The position numbers were made by a program, and so were the translations under genes. From positions 4,279,501 to 4,343,500 of the forward strand of contig NZ_CP007014.1 in the NCBI RefSeq assembly GCF_000452705.1: 64,000 bases of DNA, in the 5' to 3' direction. The stretch comes from Pseudomonas syringae CC1557 (GTDB taxonomy: Bacteria; Pseudomonadota; Gammaproteobacteria; Pseudomonadales; Pseudomonadaceae). Positions 24,728-33,925 of this stretch are shown one piece after another (position 1 is the first letter of the stretch; every line of letters begins with the position of its first letter). The notes under the pieces are model-generated. The model worked only from the letters and a program-made list of their open reading frames with translations. It was not told the DNA's origin and did no database searches.

Positions 24728-26197
24728 TCAACCAACGCGATAGTTCGGCGCTTCCTTGGTGATCTGCACGTCATGGACGTGAGACTCAGCCATACCTGCG
24801 CCGGTAATACGAACGAACTCGGGCTTGGTGCGCATCTGTTCGATGTCAGCACTGCCGGTGTAACCCATGGAGGAACGCAGACCGCCCATCAACTGATGGA
24901 TGATGGCGGACAACGGCCCCTTGTAGGCAACGCGGCCTTCGATGCCTTCCGGCACCAGCTTCTCGGCACCGGCCGACGAATCCTGGAAGTAGCGATCCGA
25001 CGAGCCCTGCGCCTGGGACATCGCGCCCAGCGAACCCATGCCGCGATAAGCCTTGTAGGAACGGCCCTGAAACAGTTCGATCTCGCCTGGCGCTTCTTCA
25101 GTACCGGCGAACATCGAGCCCATCATCACGCAGGACGCGCCCGCCACGATGGCTTTGGACAGGTCACCGGAGAAACGGATACCGCCGTCAGCGATCATCG
25201 GCACGCCTGTGCCTTCAAGGGCAGCGGAAACGTTGGCGATGGCGCTGATCTGCGGCACGCCGACACCGGCAACGATACGCGTGGTGCAGATCGAGCCAGG
25301 GCCGATACCAACCTTGACGGCGTCGGCACCCGCTGCGACCAGCGCCAGGGCAGCTTCGCCGGTAGCGATGTTGCCACCGATGACCTGCACTTGCGGGAAG
25401 TTGTCCTTGACCCAGCGGACGCGGTCGATCACGCCTTTGGAGTGGCCGTGCGCGGTGTCGACTACCACCACGTCAACGCCGGCAGCGACCAGTGCGGTCA
25501 CGCGCTCGCCGGTGTCCTTGCCGGTGCCGACTGCCGCGCCGACGCGCAGGCGAGCCTGATCGTCCTTGCTGGCCAGCGGGTAGGCCTTGGCTTTTTCGAT
25601 GTCCTTGACGGTCATCATGCCCTTGAGCGCGAAGTTGGCGTCGACGATCAGGACTTTTTCCAGACGGTGCTTGTGCAGCAGTTCGCGCACTTCGTTCTTG
25701 TCGGCACCTTCACGCACGGTGACCAGACGCTCTTTGGGCGTCATCACTTCTCGGACAGGGACATCAAGACGGTTTTCGAAGCGTACGTCGCGGGACGTCA
25801 CGATGCCGACCAGGTCGCCATTGTGCAGCACCGGTACACCGGAAATGTTGTGCATGCGGGTCAGTTCGAACAGATCACGAACAGTGGCGTCGGCTTCGAT
25901 CGTGATCGGGTCCTTGACGACACCGGCCTCGAACTTCTTGACCTTGCGCACTTCGGCAGCTTGCTGCTCGATGGTCATGTTCTTGTGGATGATACCGATA
26001 CCGCCTTCCTGGGCCATGGCAATTGCCAGACGGGCCTCGGTGACTGTATCCATTGCAGCAGAGACCAAAGGAATATTCAGCTCGATGCCACGGGTCAAAC
26101 GGGTTTTCAGACTGACTTCGTTGGGAAGTACCTCGGAATAACCGGGCACAAGGAGAATGTCGTCGAATGTAAGGGCTTCTTGACTGATACGCAGCAT
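24728..26197 (-). CDS. guaB: IMP dehydrogenase
   Basis: This is a 489-residue enzyme that oxidises IMP to XMP with NAD, the committed step to GMP. The catalytic cysteine loop [11 protein letters not shown] is present, as is the CBS pair inserted at about residues 95-205 ([20 protein letters not shown] and following). Start at the ATG at 26197 gives the usual [21 protein letters not shown]-terminus. The frame is open upstream but overlaps a good promoter. It is the first gene of the guaBA pair. Confidence 0.97.
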   Translation of the reverse strand: MLRISQEALTFDDILLVPGYSEVLPNEVSLKTRLTRGIELNIPLVSAAMDTVTEARLAIAMAQEGGIGIIHKNMTIEQQAAEVRKVKKFEAGVVKDPITIEADATVRDLFELTRMHNISGVPVLHNGDLVGIVTSRDVRFENRLDVPVREVMTPKERLVTVREGADKNEVRELLHKHRLEKVLIVDANFALKGMMTVKDIEKAKAYPLASKDDQARLRVGAAVGTGKDTGERVTALVAAGVDVVVVDTAHGHSKGVIDRVRWVKDNFPQVQVIGGNIATGEAALALVAAGADAVKVGIGPGSICTTRIVAGVGVPQISAIANVSAALEGTGVPMIADGGIRFSGDLSKAIVAGASCVMMGSMFAGTEEAPGEIELFQGRSYKAYRGMGSLGAMSQAQGSSDRYFQDSSAGAEKLVPEGIEGRVAYKGPLSAIIHQLMGGLRSSMGYTGSADIEQMRTKPEFVRITGAGMAESHVHDVQITKEAPNYRVG

Positions 26198-26233
26198 CGC
26201 GGGGGCTCCCGAGCGGGAAATTGGAAGCGCGCC

Positions 26234-26262
26234 ATTATACCCACACACCCTGCCCGGCTCAA
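26234..26262 (-). promoter_or_regulatory. sigma-70 promoter of guaB
   Basis: On the minus strand TTGAGC (26257-26262) and a perfect TATAAT (26234-26239) are separated by 17 bases. The predicted start near 26227 leaves a leader of about 30 bases before the guaB ATG. Confidence 0.75.
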
Positions 26263-26291
26263 TGTAAACCTCAGCCTATTATCAAAGCTGT

Positions 26292-26840
26292 TTATAAGCG
26301 CACTTGAACGCAGGACAACGGGCGATCCAGACGTTCGGCGAAGTCATCCAGAAAGCTCTGGGTAAACGCCGCATCCAGCCAATTATTGAAGATGAAACCG
26401 AGGTTGGAAAACCCGCAGGCATCGAGAAACAGAAAGCCGTTTATATCGTCTTCGTGGCGACATTCCGGGCAGGTGAAGTTATCGGTGTGCCCGGGCATCC
26501 AGTCTTCCAGACTGTCAAACAGCGCCTCGCCGACTTCGCGGCGACATTCCGGGCAGCCGGCTTCTTCGGCAAAATCGTTCAGTGGTGTGAAAATGCAGCG
26601 CTTGGTGACGATCTCCAGCCCGTTGACGGGCTGCCCGAACGGTAGCGCATCGGGATTTTTCACCACGGCTCTGGCACCGGGAGCCACAGCGTAGGCCATC
26701 TTGTTATAAGAGCGTCCGCAGGTGGTCAGTTCCGGCTCGACCACATTGAGTTTGACCAGCCAGCGCAGAATCAGCCGCGCTCGTGCCTCGTGACCGGGAA
26801 AGGTGGATATTTGCGGAACAATGATGCTTTGGGTGTTCAT
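26292..26840 (-). CDS. conserved hypothetical protein with two CPEC zinc-ribbon-like motifs
   Basis: This 182-residue protein has two CPECR motifs (GCPECRRE and TCPECRHE) about 30 residues apart, which probably bind a zinc ion. The rest shows no recognisable enzyme motif. The C-terminal part is acidic and aromatic. Similar Pseudomonas proteins have been labelled sugar ABC transporter ATPase, but no Walker motif is present, so that label looks wrong. It lies upstream of guaB on the same strand and is divergent from xseA. Confidence 0.7.
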   Translation of the reverse strand: MNTQSIIVPQISTFPGHEARARLILRWLVKLNVVEPELTTCGRSYNKMAYAVAPGARAVVKNPDALPFGQPVNGLEIVTKRCIFTPLNDFAEEAGCPECRREVGEALFDSLEDWMPGHTDNFTCPECRHEDDINGFLFLDACGFSNLGFIFNNWLDAAFTQSFLDDFAERLDRPLSCVQVRL

Positions 26841-26970
26841 GGTGAAGCGTCGCTCGAAGCTGTTCGAGGCCGCAGCTTAATAGGCTAGCGTTTCAGGTCA
26901 AGGTCAAATCCCGCTGTGGCAGCGATACTGACTCGTGCGCTGGGCAGGCATTGCCATTATGATGCCCGAC

Positions 26971-28350
26971 ATGATCAAAGACCCTTTCGCAAGACTCGGC
27001 CTCGACCGGGAAGTCCTTACTGTCAGCCAGCTCAACGGCCGCGCTCGCGTGCTGCTGGAAGATGTGTTCAGCAGCATCTGGGTCGAGGGCGAGATCTCCA
27101 ATCTGTCGCGCCCGGCGTCAGGGCACGTGTACTTCACGCTGAAGGATTCGGGCGCGCAGGTGCGTTGCGCGCTGTTCCGGCAGAGTGCGGCCCGTGTGCG
27201 TCAGGCGCTGAAAGACGGCTTGCAGGTCAAAGTGCGCGGCAAGGTTTCGCTGTTCGAAGGCCGTGGTGACTATCAGCTGATCCTCGACACCGTAGAACCG
27301 GCGGGTGACGGCGCGTTGCGTCTGGCCTTCGATGCATTGAAGGCCAAGCTCAGTGACGAAGGCTTGTTCAGCGCAGAGCGCAAGGTCGCTCTGCCACTGC
27401 ATCCGCAACGCATCGGGATCATCAGTTCGCCGACCGGCGCGGTGATTCGCGACATCATCAGCGTGTTCCGCCGTCGCGCGCCTCGGGTAGAACTGACACT
27501 GATCCCGACCGCCGTTCAGGGTCGCGAGGCCATCAATCAAATTGTCCGCGCCCTGAAACTGGCCGACGCCAGAGGCTTCGATGCCTTGATCCTCGCCCGG
27601 GGTGGAGGCTCGCTGGAAGACCTCTGGTGTTTCAACGAAGAAGCCGTGGCCCGCGCCATTGATGCTTGTGTAACGCCGATTGTCAGCGCTGTCGGCCATG
27701 AAACCGATGTGTCGATCAGCGATTTCGTCGCCGACGTGCGCGCCCCGACACCCTCCGCTGCTGCCGAGCTGTTGGCCCCCGACTCCAGCGACCTGCACCG
27801 CCGCGTCGACAACCTGCATCGCAGGCTGGTCAGCCGCATGCAGGACCGTCTGATGCGCGAGCGGCTGCGTCTGGAAGGTATTTCACGACGACTGCGACAT
27901 CCGGGTGAACGACTGCGCCAGCAGTCTCAGCGTCTGGATGATCTGGACATGCGCTTGCGTCGCGCCTTCGAGCAGAACATGCATAAACGGCAGGTGCGTC
28001 TTGCGCACATGGAAAGTCGTCTGACCGCTCAGCATCCGGGACGCACGCTGGCGTTCCTGCGCCAACGGCTGGACGTATTGGCGGAGCGCTTGCCAAGGGC
28101 AATCCGCGAATCGATCAAGGCCCGCAAGCTGCAATTGCAAAGCCAGATGCAGACCCTGAATGTGGTCAGCCCGCTGGCGACTCTGGGGCGTGGTTACAGC
28201 ATTCTGCTCGACGAGCGGGGACATGCGATCCGCAATGCGGCACAAACCCGGCCTGGCCAGCGTCTCACCGCCCGGCTTGGCGAAGGCGAGCTGCAAGTAC
28301 GTGTCGAAGACAATCACCTCACGCCCGTGACCCTCTCCCTTCTGGACTGA
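26971..28350 (+). CDS. xseA: exodeoxyribonuclease VII large subunit
   Basis: This 459-residue protein is the large, catalytic subunit of exonuclease VII, which degrades single-stranded DNA from both ends. The N-terminal OB-fold (SSIWVEGEISNLSRPASGHVYF) is followed by the catalytic domain (ILARGGGSLEDLWCFNEE; AVGHETDVSISDFVAD) and a long coiled-coil region (about 270-400) that binds the small subunit. The ATG at 26971 gives the family N-terminus; ATGs 9 and 12 bases upstream are alternatives. No Shine-Dalgarno sequence is visible, but TATGAT ends seven bases before the ATG, so the transcript may be leaderless. The M23 peptidase gene follows after 7 bases. Confidence 0.93.
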   Translation: MIKDPFARLGLDREVLTVSQLNGRARVLLEDVFSSIWVEGEISNLSRPASGHVYFTLKDSGAQVRCALFRQSAARVRQALKDGLQVKVRGKVSLFEGRGDYQLILDTVEPAGDGALRLAFDALKAKLSDEGLFSAERKVALPLHPQRIGIISSPTGAVIRDIISVFRRRAPRVELTLIPTAVQGREAINQIVRALKLADARGFDALILARGGGSLEDLWCFNEEAVARAIDACVTPIVSAVGHETDVSISDFVADVRAPTPSAAAELLAPDSSDLHRRVDNLHRRLVSRMQDRLMRERLRLEGISRRLRHPGERLRQQSQRLDDLDMRLRRAFEQNMHKRQVRLAHMESRLTAQHPGRTLAFLRQRLDVLAERLPRAIRESIKARKLQLQSQMQTLNVVSPLATLGRGYSILLDERGHAIRNAAQTRPGQRLTARLGEGELQVRVEDNHLTPVTLSLLD

Positions 28351-28357
28351 CCGCCTG

Positions 28358-29182
28358 ATGCTACGTTTTATCGCCCCGCTATTCGCCCTGCTGCTCTGTC
28401 TGCCTGCCCACGCCGACAGCTTTATTACTCGCGCACTCGACAAACCGGTGCCCGGCGGCGTGGCGGTCATTGATCTGGGCAGCGGCGCACAGGCGCCCAC
28501 CGCGACCTATCAAGGCAAGCCGGTGCTGGTGGTCAAGGAACAAGGTGCGCGCTGGCTGGCGATTGTCGGCATTCCTCTGACCGTCAAACCAGGCGCGCAG
28601 CAGGTGACCTCCGGCGGGCGCACGCTCAACTTCACGGTGGGCAGCAAGAAATACCCGGAACAGCACATCACCCTCAAGAACAAGCGTCAGGTCAACCCCA
28701 ACCCAGAAGACAACAAGCGCATCGAAGGCGAGCTGGCCGAACAACTGCGCGCCTATCGCAGCTTCAGCCCTGGCACGCCGAGCAATCTGATTCTGGACAA
28801 ACCGGTCAACGGCCCGCTGTCGAGCAAGTTCGGTGTGCGTCGCTTCTTTAACGGCGAAGAGCGCAACCCGCATTCCGGGTTGGACTTCGCGGTCCCGGCC
28901 GGCACGCCAATCAAATCTCCGGCGGCTGGCAAGGTCATTCTGACCGGTAATTACTTCTTCAACGGCAACACCGTGTTCGTTGACCATGGGCAAGGCTTCA
29001 TCAGCATGTTCTGCCACATGTCGAAAATCGACGTGAAAGTCGGTGACCAGGTCCCACGCGGCGGCGTAGTCGGTAAAGTCGGCGCGACCGGTCGGGCTAC
29101 TGGCCCGCACATGCACTGGAACGTCAGCCTGAATGATGCGCGGGTTGATCCGGCGATCTTTATTGGCGCGTTCCAGCCTTGA
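28358..29182 (+). CDS. periplasmic M23 (LytM-type) metallopeptidase
   Basis: This 274-residue protein has a signal peptide ending at about AHA-DS. An N-terminal beta-rich region is followed by a C-terminal M23 domain from about residue 155. Zinc ligands are intact: HSGLDF supplies the first His and Asp, and GPHMHW supplies the later His pair. An intact site suggests a real endopeptidase cleaving peptidoglycan cross-links rather than an amidase activator of EnvC type. It follows xseA by 7 bases in an arrangement common in Pseudomonas. An inverted repeat lies just after its stop. Confidence 0.9.
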   Translation: MLRFIAPLFALLLCLPAHADSFITRALDKPVPGGVAVIDLGSGAQAPTATYQGKPVLVVKEQGARWLAIVGIPLTVKPGAQQVTSGGRTLNFTVGSKKYPEQHITLKNKRQVNPNPEDNKRIEGELAEQLRAYRSFSPGTPSNLILDKPVNGPLSSKFGVRRFFNGEERNPHSGLDFAVPAGTPIKSPAAGKVILTGNYFFNGNTVFVDHGQGFISMFCHMSKIDVKVGDQVPRGGVVGKVGATGRATGPHMHWNVSLNDARVDPAIFIGAFQP

Positions 29183-29187
29183 GGCAG

Positions 29188-29228
29188 TTCGCGAGCAAAA
29201 CGGACACCGACATGCGTTTGCTCGCGAA
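29188..29228. repeat. REP-like inverted repeat after the M23 gene
   Basis: TTCGCGAGCAAA near 29188 pairs with TTTGCTCGCGAA ending at 29228, with a short central loop. It resembles the REP-type elements seen near 5.8 kb and may end the xseA transcript. Confidence 0.6.
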
Positions 29229-29420
29229 GACCAAGCAGTCATCCAGGCAAGCAGCCATGCGCCGGCCTTTCTTTGCGCACATCGCTTAGGGCGCACAAAA
29301 AGTAGCGATTAAAATTGAAAAACCCGCTATAAAAAATCGCCATAACGACATTTACGAGAATTTATCCCGATTTTTTTCAAGTGCTTGCCATTGCTCATGC
29401 CAGTGGGTACGGTTGGCCTC

Positions 29421-29498
29421 ATGAACAACGCTCAAACCCTTATTTTGTTGCGCCAGCATCGGTGCCTCAGCCTGGTCAGTGCCCGACTGCCAAGCTAG
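29421..29498 (+). CDS. candidate leucine-rich leuA leader peptide
   Basis: This 25-residue frame starts [20 protein letters not shown] and ends with a TAG at 29498. It has six leucines written with CTT, TTG, TTG, CTC, CTG and CTG, and so includes several codons that this GC-rich genome uses sparingly. It lies 92 bases before leuA, and a hairpin at 29540-29571 follows. Ribosome stalling at Leu codons is the known principle of leu operon attenuation in enterobacteria. Its use here is inferred. The Shine-Dalgarno sequence is weak. Confidence 0.5.
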   Translation: MNNAQTLILLRQHRCLSLVSARLPS

Positions 29499-29539
29499 AT
29501 TGCGGTGCCTCGCCCCTTTGCACGCTACCCCCTATTTCC

Positions 29540-29571
29540 GAACGACAGGCCGCCGCCAAGCCGGCCCGTTC
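29540..29571 (+). promoter_or_regulatory. hairpin just upstream of the leuA ribosome-binding site
   Basis: GAACG (29540-29544) pairs with CGTTC (29567-29571), and GGCCG (29548-29552) pairs with CGGCC (29562-29566), with a 3-base bulge between. It ends about six bases before the AAAGGA of leuA. No T-run follows, so control of translation is more likely than termination. Confidence 0.45.
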
Positions 29572-29590
29572 ACTCCAAAAGGATTTCCAG

Positions 29591-31261
29591 ATGACCATGC
29601 TCAACGATCCCTCGAAAAAGTACCGCGCGTTTCCAACCATTGATCTGCCTGACCGCACCTGGCCTTCCAAAACCATCGATACGGTGCCTATCTGGTGCAG
29701 CTCTGACTTGCGCGACGGTAACCAGTCGCTGATCGAGCCGATGGATTCAGTGAAGAAGCTGCGTTTCTGGAAGACTCTGGTCAGTGTCGGCGTCAAAGAA
29801 ATCGAAGCATCGTTCCCTGCCGCCTCGCAGACGGACTTCGACTTTGTTCGCACCCTGATAGAAGACGGGCATATCCCGGACGACACTACTATTCAGGTGC
29901 TGACTCAGGGCCGCGAAGATTTGATCGCTCGCACCTTTGAATCGCTGCGCGGCGCCAAGAAGGCCATCGTTCACTTGTACAACGCTACCTGCCCCTCATT
30001 CCGTCGCATTGTCTTCAATCAGGACAAGGCCGGCGTGAAGGAAATCGCAGTCAATGCAGCCAAGCTGTTCGTCAAGTATGCCGCGCAGCAGCCTGAAACC
30101 CAGTGGACGTTCCAGTACTCGCCGGAAACCTTCAGCGCCACCGAGCTGGAGTTCGCCAAGGAAGTCTGCGATGCGGTGATCGAGGTATGGAACCCGACGC
30201 CGGACAACAAGGTGATCCTCAACCTCCCCGCTACCGTGGAAGTGGCTACCCCGAATATCTACGCCGATCAGATCGAATGGTTCGGCCGCCACATCACGCG
30301 CCGCGACAGCGTGCTGATCAGCCTGCACACCCACAACGACCGCGGCACTGGCGTTGCGGCCACCGAGCTGGGCCTTATGGCGGGTGCAGATCGTGTCGAA
30401 GGCTGCCTGTTCGGCAATGGCGAGCGTACCGGCAACGTCGATCTGGTCACGGTCGCCCTGAACCTCTACACCCAGGGCATCAATCCCGGCCTGGACTTCT
30501 CTGATATCGACGGTGTGCGCAAGGTTGTAGAGGAGTGCAACCAGATTCCGGTTCACCCTCGTCACCCGTACGTCGGCGATCTGGTTCACACCGCGTTCTC
30601 CGGCTCGCACCAGGATGCCATTCGCAAGGGCTTCACGCAGCAGAAAGAAGGCGAGCTGTGGGAAGTGCCTTACCTGCCGATTGATCCGGCCGATATCGGT
30701 CGCAGCTATGAAGCGGTGATTCGCGTCAACAGCCAGTCGGGCAAAGGTGGCATTGCCTACCTGCTGGAGCAGGAGTACGGCATTTCGTTGCCGCGCCGCA
30801 TGCAGATCGAGTTCAGTCAGGTGGTTCAGGGTGAAACCGATCGCCTGGGCCTGGAGATGACTGCCGAACAGATCCACTCATTGTTGCGTCGCGAGTACCT
30901 GCAGGCCAACACACCTTACACGCTGATCAGCCACAGGCTGCAGGAAGAGAACGGCAATAGCGCTGTAGATGCCGAAGTGCACGCGGATGGCGAGACCCTG
31001 CACTGGCGCGGCAAGGGCAAAGGTGCTCTGGAAGCGCTGGTAGCCGGCCTGCCGCTGGCCGTGGAGATCATGGACTATAACGAGCACGCCATCGGTTCCG
31101 GCACCACGGCCAAGGCTGCCGCCTACATTGAACTGCGGGTGAACGGCGAGCGTGCCGTGCACGGTGTGGGCATCGATGAAAACATCACTACAGCAAGCTT
31201 CCGGGCGCTGTTCAGTGCACTGAACCGCTCGCTGAGCCAGGCACAGGCCAAAGCGGCCTGA
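29591..31261 (+). CDS. leuA: 2-isopropylmalate synthase
   Basis: This 556-residue enzyme condenses 2-ketoisovalerate and acetyl-CoA, the first step of leucine synthesis. The catalytic TIM barrel carries [11 protein letters not shown] and HTHNDRGTG. The C-terminal leucine-binding regulatory domain covers about residues 430-550 and would give feedback inhibition. I start at the ATG at 29591 because AAAGGA precedes it by 7 bases. The upstream open frame from 29381 overlaps the leader region. It is a single gene with a hairpin after the stop. Confidence 0.95.
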   Translation: MTMLNDPSKKYRAFPTIDLPDRTWPSKTIDTVPIWCSSDLRDGNQSLIEPMDSVKKLRFWKTLVSVGVKEIEASFPAASQTDFDFVRTLIEDGHIPDDTTIQVLTQGREDLIARTFESLRGAKKAIVHLYNATCPSFRRIVFNQDKAGVKEIAVNAAKLFVKYAAQQPETQWTFQYSPETFSATELEFAKEVCDAVIEVWNPTPDNKVILNLPATVEVATPNIYADQIEWFGRHITRRDSVLISLHTHNDRGTGVAATELGLMAGADRVEGCLFGNGERTGNVDLVTVALNLYTQGINPGLDFSDIDGVRKVVEECNQIPVHPRHPYVGDLVHTAFSGSHQDAIRKGFTQQKEGELWEVPYLPIDPADIGRSYEAVIRVNSQSGKGGIAYLLEQEYGISLPRRMQIEFSQVVQGETDRLGLEMTAEQIHSLLRREYLQANTPYTLISHRLQEENGNSAVDAEVHADGETLHWRGKGKGALEALVAGLPLAVEIMDYNEHAIGSGTTAKAAAYIELRVNGERAVHGVGIDENITTASFRALFSALNRSLSQAQAKAA

Positions 31262-31271
31262 GTCGACAGTG

Positions 31272-31299
31272 AGGCTGGCGGACTCAGGTCCGTCAGCCT
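31272..31299 (+). terminator. hairpin after leuA
   Basis: AGGCTG-CGGAC pairs with GTCCG-CAGCCT across a TCAG loop with one mismatch. It starts 11 bases beyond the leuA stop. No clear T-tract follows, so termination strength is uncertain. Confidence 0.55.
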
Positions 31300-31323
31300 G
31301 CTGCTAAAACCGGCTTTCACTCT

Positions 31324-31578
31324 TTAGCCCCTCCCACTACCCCTCTCGCAAGCCTCTTTCAGTCTGTGCATGGCCCTGCCCGTTTCGGCATAATCTTTTT
31401 CATTTATGCTGTGGTAGCATGCTGCCTTTAATCCGGACTGGTAATAATCCAACAGCCATTCATAGGCTGACGATGCCAGGCCGGAATTACCTGCCAGCTG
31501 TGTCTTTCCTATAAAACCAAGACGACTATTGCATTGAATTCCGGACGACAAGAATGCTCGGGCAGATTCACCGTGCAT
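31324..31578 (-). CDS. possible small hypothetical protein in the leuA downstream gap
   Basis: An 84-codon minus-strand frame starting MHGESARAFLSSG contains AYEWLLDYYQSGLKAACYHS and a charged C-terminus with a helix-like look. No ribosome-binding site is convincing and I recognise no family. The surrounding 31262-31635 stretch is AT-richer than its neighbours and has no other gene. Treat it as a weak candidate. Confidence 0.3.
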   Translation of the reverse strand: MHGESARAFLSSGIQCNSRLGFIGKTQLAGNSGLASSAYEWLLDYYQSGLKAACYHSINEKDYAETGRAMHRLKEACERGSGRG

Positions 31579-31635
31579 TGAAATTACTATCGGCCTCGGT
31601 AATGCTGAGCTGATCCAATCACATTTGGAGCGATT

Positions 31636-32505
31636 ATGCCCAAGGCTTCCCATCAAGATCTGCGCCGCAGCTTCCGCGCCCTTACCTCGTCGAACTCCTG
31701 CTTCCATACCGCCTCGGTCTTCGACCCTATGTCAGCCCGCATCGCAGCGGACCTGGGCTTTGAAGTAGGCATCCTCGGAGGCTCGGTCGCCTCTCTGCAA
31801 GTGCTGGCTGCGCCTGACTTCGCGCTTATCACCCTCAGTGAATTCGTTGAACAGGCGACGCGGATCGGTCGCGTCGCACAGTTACCGGTGATTGCGGACG
31901 CCGACCATGGTTATGGCAATGCCCTTAACGTCATGCGCACCGTTGTTGAGCTGGAACGAGCAGGTATTTCTGCACTGACCATCGAAGATACCCTGCTGCC
32001 TGCGCAGTTCGGACGCAAATCCACCGACCTGATTTCCACGGCTGAAGGCGTCGGCAAGATTCGCGCAGCACTGGAAGCGCGTGTCGATCCAGAGATGTCG
32101 ATTTTTGCCCGTACCAATGCGGCGATCATTCCGGTACAGGAAGCCATCAGCCGAGTTCAGCAGTATCAGGCTGCCGGGGCTGACGGTATTACCATCGTGG
32201 GTATTCGTGACTTTGATCACCTGGCGCAGGTATCAGAGGGCCTGACCGTGCCGCTGATGCTGGTGACCTATGGCAATCCGGAACTGCACGACAATGCGCG
32301 CCTTGCCGAAATGGGCGTGCGAGTCTGCGTGCATGGCCACGCTGCCTACTTCGCGGCGATCAAGGCCACCTATGACTGCCTGCGCGAACAGCGCCAGATA
32401 CTCGGCAGCGAGTCGAACATGAGCGCTACCGAACTGACCCACACCTATACCCAGCCTGAAGACTATGTCGAGTGGGCACGCAAGTTCATGAACGTGAACG
32501 AGTGA
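31636..32505 (+). CDS. oxaloacetate decarboxylase, isocitrate lyase/PEP mutase superfamily
   Basis: This 289-residue TIM-barrel enzyme is of the isocitrate lyase/PEP mutase superfamily. The metal-binding segment ADADHGYGN (residues about 89-97) and the IEDTLLP segment are intact. The overall sequence follows the P. aeruginosa PA4872 subgroup, for which oxaloacetate decarboxylase activity has been reported. The lyase gating cysteine motif KKCGH is absent, which argues against isocitrate or methylisocitrate lyase. It is a single gene, and assignment to the decarboxylase subgroup is from family resemblance. Confidence 0.82.
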   Translation: MPKASHQDLRRSFRALTSSNSCFHTASVFDPMSARIAADLGFEVGILGGSVASLQVLAAPDFALITLSEFVEQATRIGRVAQLPVIADADHGYGNALNVMRTVVELERAGISALTIEDTLLPAQFGRKSTDLISTAEGVGKIRAALEARVDPEMSIFARTNAAIIPVQEAISRVQQYQAAGADGITIVGIRDFDHLAQVSEGLTVPLMLVTYGNPELHDNARLAEMGVRVCVHGHAAYFAAIKATYDCLREQRQILGSESNMSATELTHTYTQPEDYVEWARKFMNVNE

Positions 32506-32627
32506 CAGGCAATGCTGGACGCGGCGCCGCCTGATCAGGAGCGGACGCAGAGCGTCTGCAACTGAATGCCCACGCAGCAACGTGCGTGGACATGATGAGC
32601 GTCACTTCGGACGCCGGGCAGGCGATA

Positions 32628-33074
32628 TCACGCGGTGGTGTTTACACCGCCGCCGGTTTCCAGCTGCAACAACGATGCCTGCAACGTCTGCAGGTTGGCG
32701 CTGATGACGGATATCTGGCCCTGAATTGCCATGGATTTCTGAGCCTTTTCTTCCGCTGAGCCGTTACCGCTTTGGGCGGCAGCCAACTGCGCCTTCTGCT
32801 CGACGAGTTGCTTCTGAACATCCTTGATCTGCTGCTTTATCTGTTCGACGGTCTGATTGAGAGACGCTTCGCTGGAACCACCAACGCTGCCGCCGCCACC
32901 CGCCGCACCGGCCTTGCCATCGTCAGTTGACGCCTGATCAGAGCTTTTCTCTGTTTCAGTAGTCGTGGTCGCAGCAGCAGTAGCGGCCTTGGTTGTTTCA
33001 GCGTCAGTAGGCTTGACAGCTAGCGTCAACGAGCTTGAGTAACTGTTCAGCGTGGAGGTATTGATAGTAGTCAT
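32628..33074 (-). CDS. FlxA-like small coiled-coil protein
   Basis: This 148-residue protein has a Ser/Thr/Ala-rich first half (TTTTETEKSSD, then the glycine run AGGGGSVGGS) and a coiled-coil second half. The second half starts LNQTVEQIKQQIKDVQKQL and resembles the FlxA family. There is no signal peptide, membrane segment or cysteine. The start is firm because AGGAG lies six bases before the ATG at 33074. A GCCGATAG element typical of sigma-28 promoters is 26 bases upstream. E. coli flxA is a sigma-28 gene of unknown function. The composition would also suit a secreted protein. Confidence 0.65.
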   Translation of the reverse strand: MTTINTSTLNSYSSSLTLAVKPTDAETTKAATAAATTTTETEKSSDQASTDDGKAGAAGGGGSVGGSSEASLNQTVEQIKQQIKDVQKQLVEQKAQLAAAQSGNGSAEEKAQKSMAIQGQISVISANLQTLQASLLQLETGGGVNTTA

Positions 33075-33100
33075 GACGGTCTCCTGGAGGTCTGGAAGAG

Positions 33101-33108
33101 CTATCGGC
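33101..33108 (-). promoter_or_regulatory. sigma-28 (FliA)-like -10 element
   Basis: GCCGATAG on the minus strand matches the FliA -10 consensus GCCGATAA at 7 of 8 positions. The -35 at the expected distance (TTCAGAAT) is only a partial match to TAAAGTTT. The predicted leader to the FlxA-like gene is about 20 bases. Confidence 0.45.
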
Positions 33109-33133
33109 CGACTGGAAACATTCTGAAGTACTT

Positions 33134-33925
33134 TTATTCAATATTAAAAGAATCAGCATCCAGCCCGGCTGGAAACCGCGTGCGGTAGGCTTGCAAGTCT
33201 GTCGCGCTGAGCGTCGCCTTGAAGACTCCGTTCGCTTCGCCCATGCTCAACAGGCTCTCGCCCTGGAAATCCAGGACCTGACTGTCACCGGTGTACGCCA
33301 AGCCGTTGCCGTCCGACCCGACACGATTGACCGCAGCGACATAGCAGAGGTTTTCAATGGCTCTGGCAGGCAACAGGCGGTTCCAGTGCAGACGCCGTGC
33401 ACCTGGCCAGTTAGCGGTATACAGCAGCAGATCGGTGTCCTGAGCATCACGACTCCAGACCGGAAAACGCAGGTCGTAGCAGACCAACGGGCGAATACGC
33501 CAGCCATTGAGCTCAAACATTACCTGACGCTCACCCGGCGAGTAGTGCTCATGCTCGCCCGCCATGCGAAACAGATGACGCTTGTCGTAATGCAGCAGCT
33601 CGCCATCCGGGCGCGCCCACAATAGGCGGTTACGATGGCTGCCGTCAGCGGCGCGAATGATGACGCTGCCGGTCACCACCGCGTCAAGCCGCCTGGCCTG
33701 CTCCAGCAGCCAGACCGACGCAGGGCCGGCTTCCGGCTCAGCCAGCTTCTCGGACTCCATGGAGAAGCCCGTGGTGAACATTTCCGGCAAAATCACCAGA
33801 TCGGCATCGTGAGCCTGATCCAGCAGTTGCCCGAAATGTTCGAGATTGGCCTCGCGGTCATGCCAGGCCAGCGTAGTCTGGACAAGGGCGATATTCAGGT
33901 TCGGCAACTGGCTTATATCGCGCAT
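33134..33925 (-). CDS. omega-amidase, nitrilase superfamily (YafV/Nit2-like)
   Basis: This 263-residue carbon-nitrogen hydrolase has the catalytic Glu-Lys-Cys triad in LPEMFTTGF, YDKRHLF and VCYDLRFPV. It resembles YafV, which hydrolyses alpha-ketoglutaramate to 2-oxoglutarate and ammonia. The start at 33925 (MRDISQLPN) overlaps the end of the aminotransferase gene by 13 bases. A longer N-terminal extension would run deep into that gene and is rejected. The pair makes biochemical sense: a glutamine-dependent transaminase produces the ketoglutaramate this enzyme removes. Confidence 0.85.
   Translation of the reverse strand: MRDISQLPNLNIALVQTTLAWHDREANLEHFGQLLDQAHDADLVILPEMFTTGFSMESEKLAEPEAGPASVWLLEQARRLDAVVTGSVIIRAADGSHRNRLLWARPDGELLHYDKRHLFRMAGEHEHYSPGERQVMFELNGWRIRPLVCYDLRFPVWSRDAQDTDLLLYTANWPGARRLHWNRLLPARAIENLCYVAAVNRVGSDGNGLAYTGDSQVLDFQGESLLSMGEANGVFKATLSATDLQAYRTRFPAGLDADSFNIE

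Noticed and set aside
26292..26840. Annotation of the 182-residue protein as a sugar ABC transporter ATPase.
   Set aside because: It has no Walker A, Walker B or ABC signature. Two CPEC motifs point to a small zinc-binding protein.
33075..33133. An hrp box before the FlxA-like gene, which would have made it a type III effector.
   Set aside because: No GGAACC/CCAC pair is present. The recognisable element is sigma-28-like instead.
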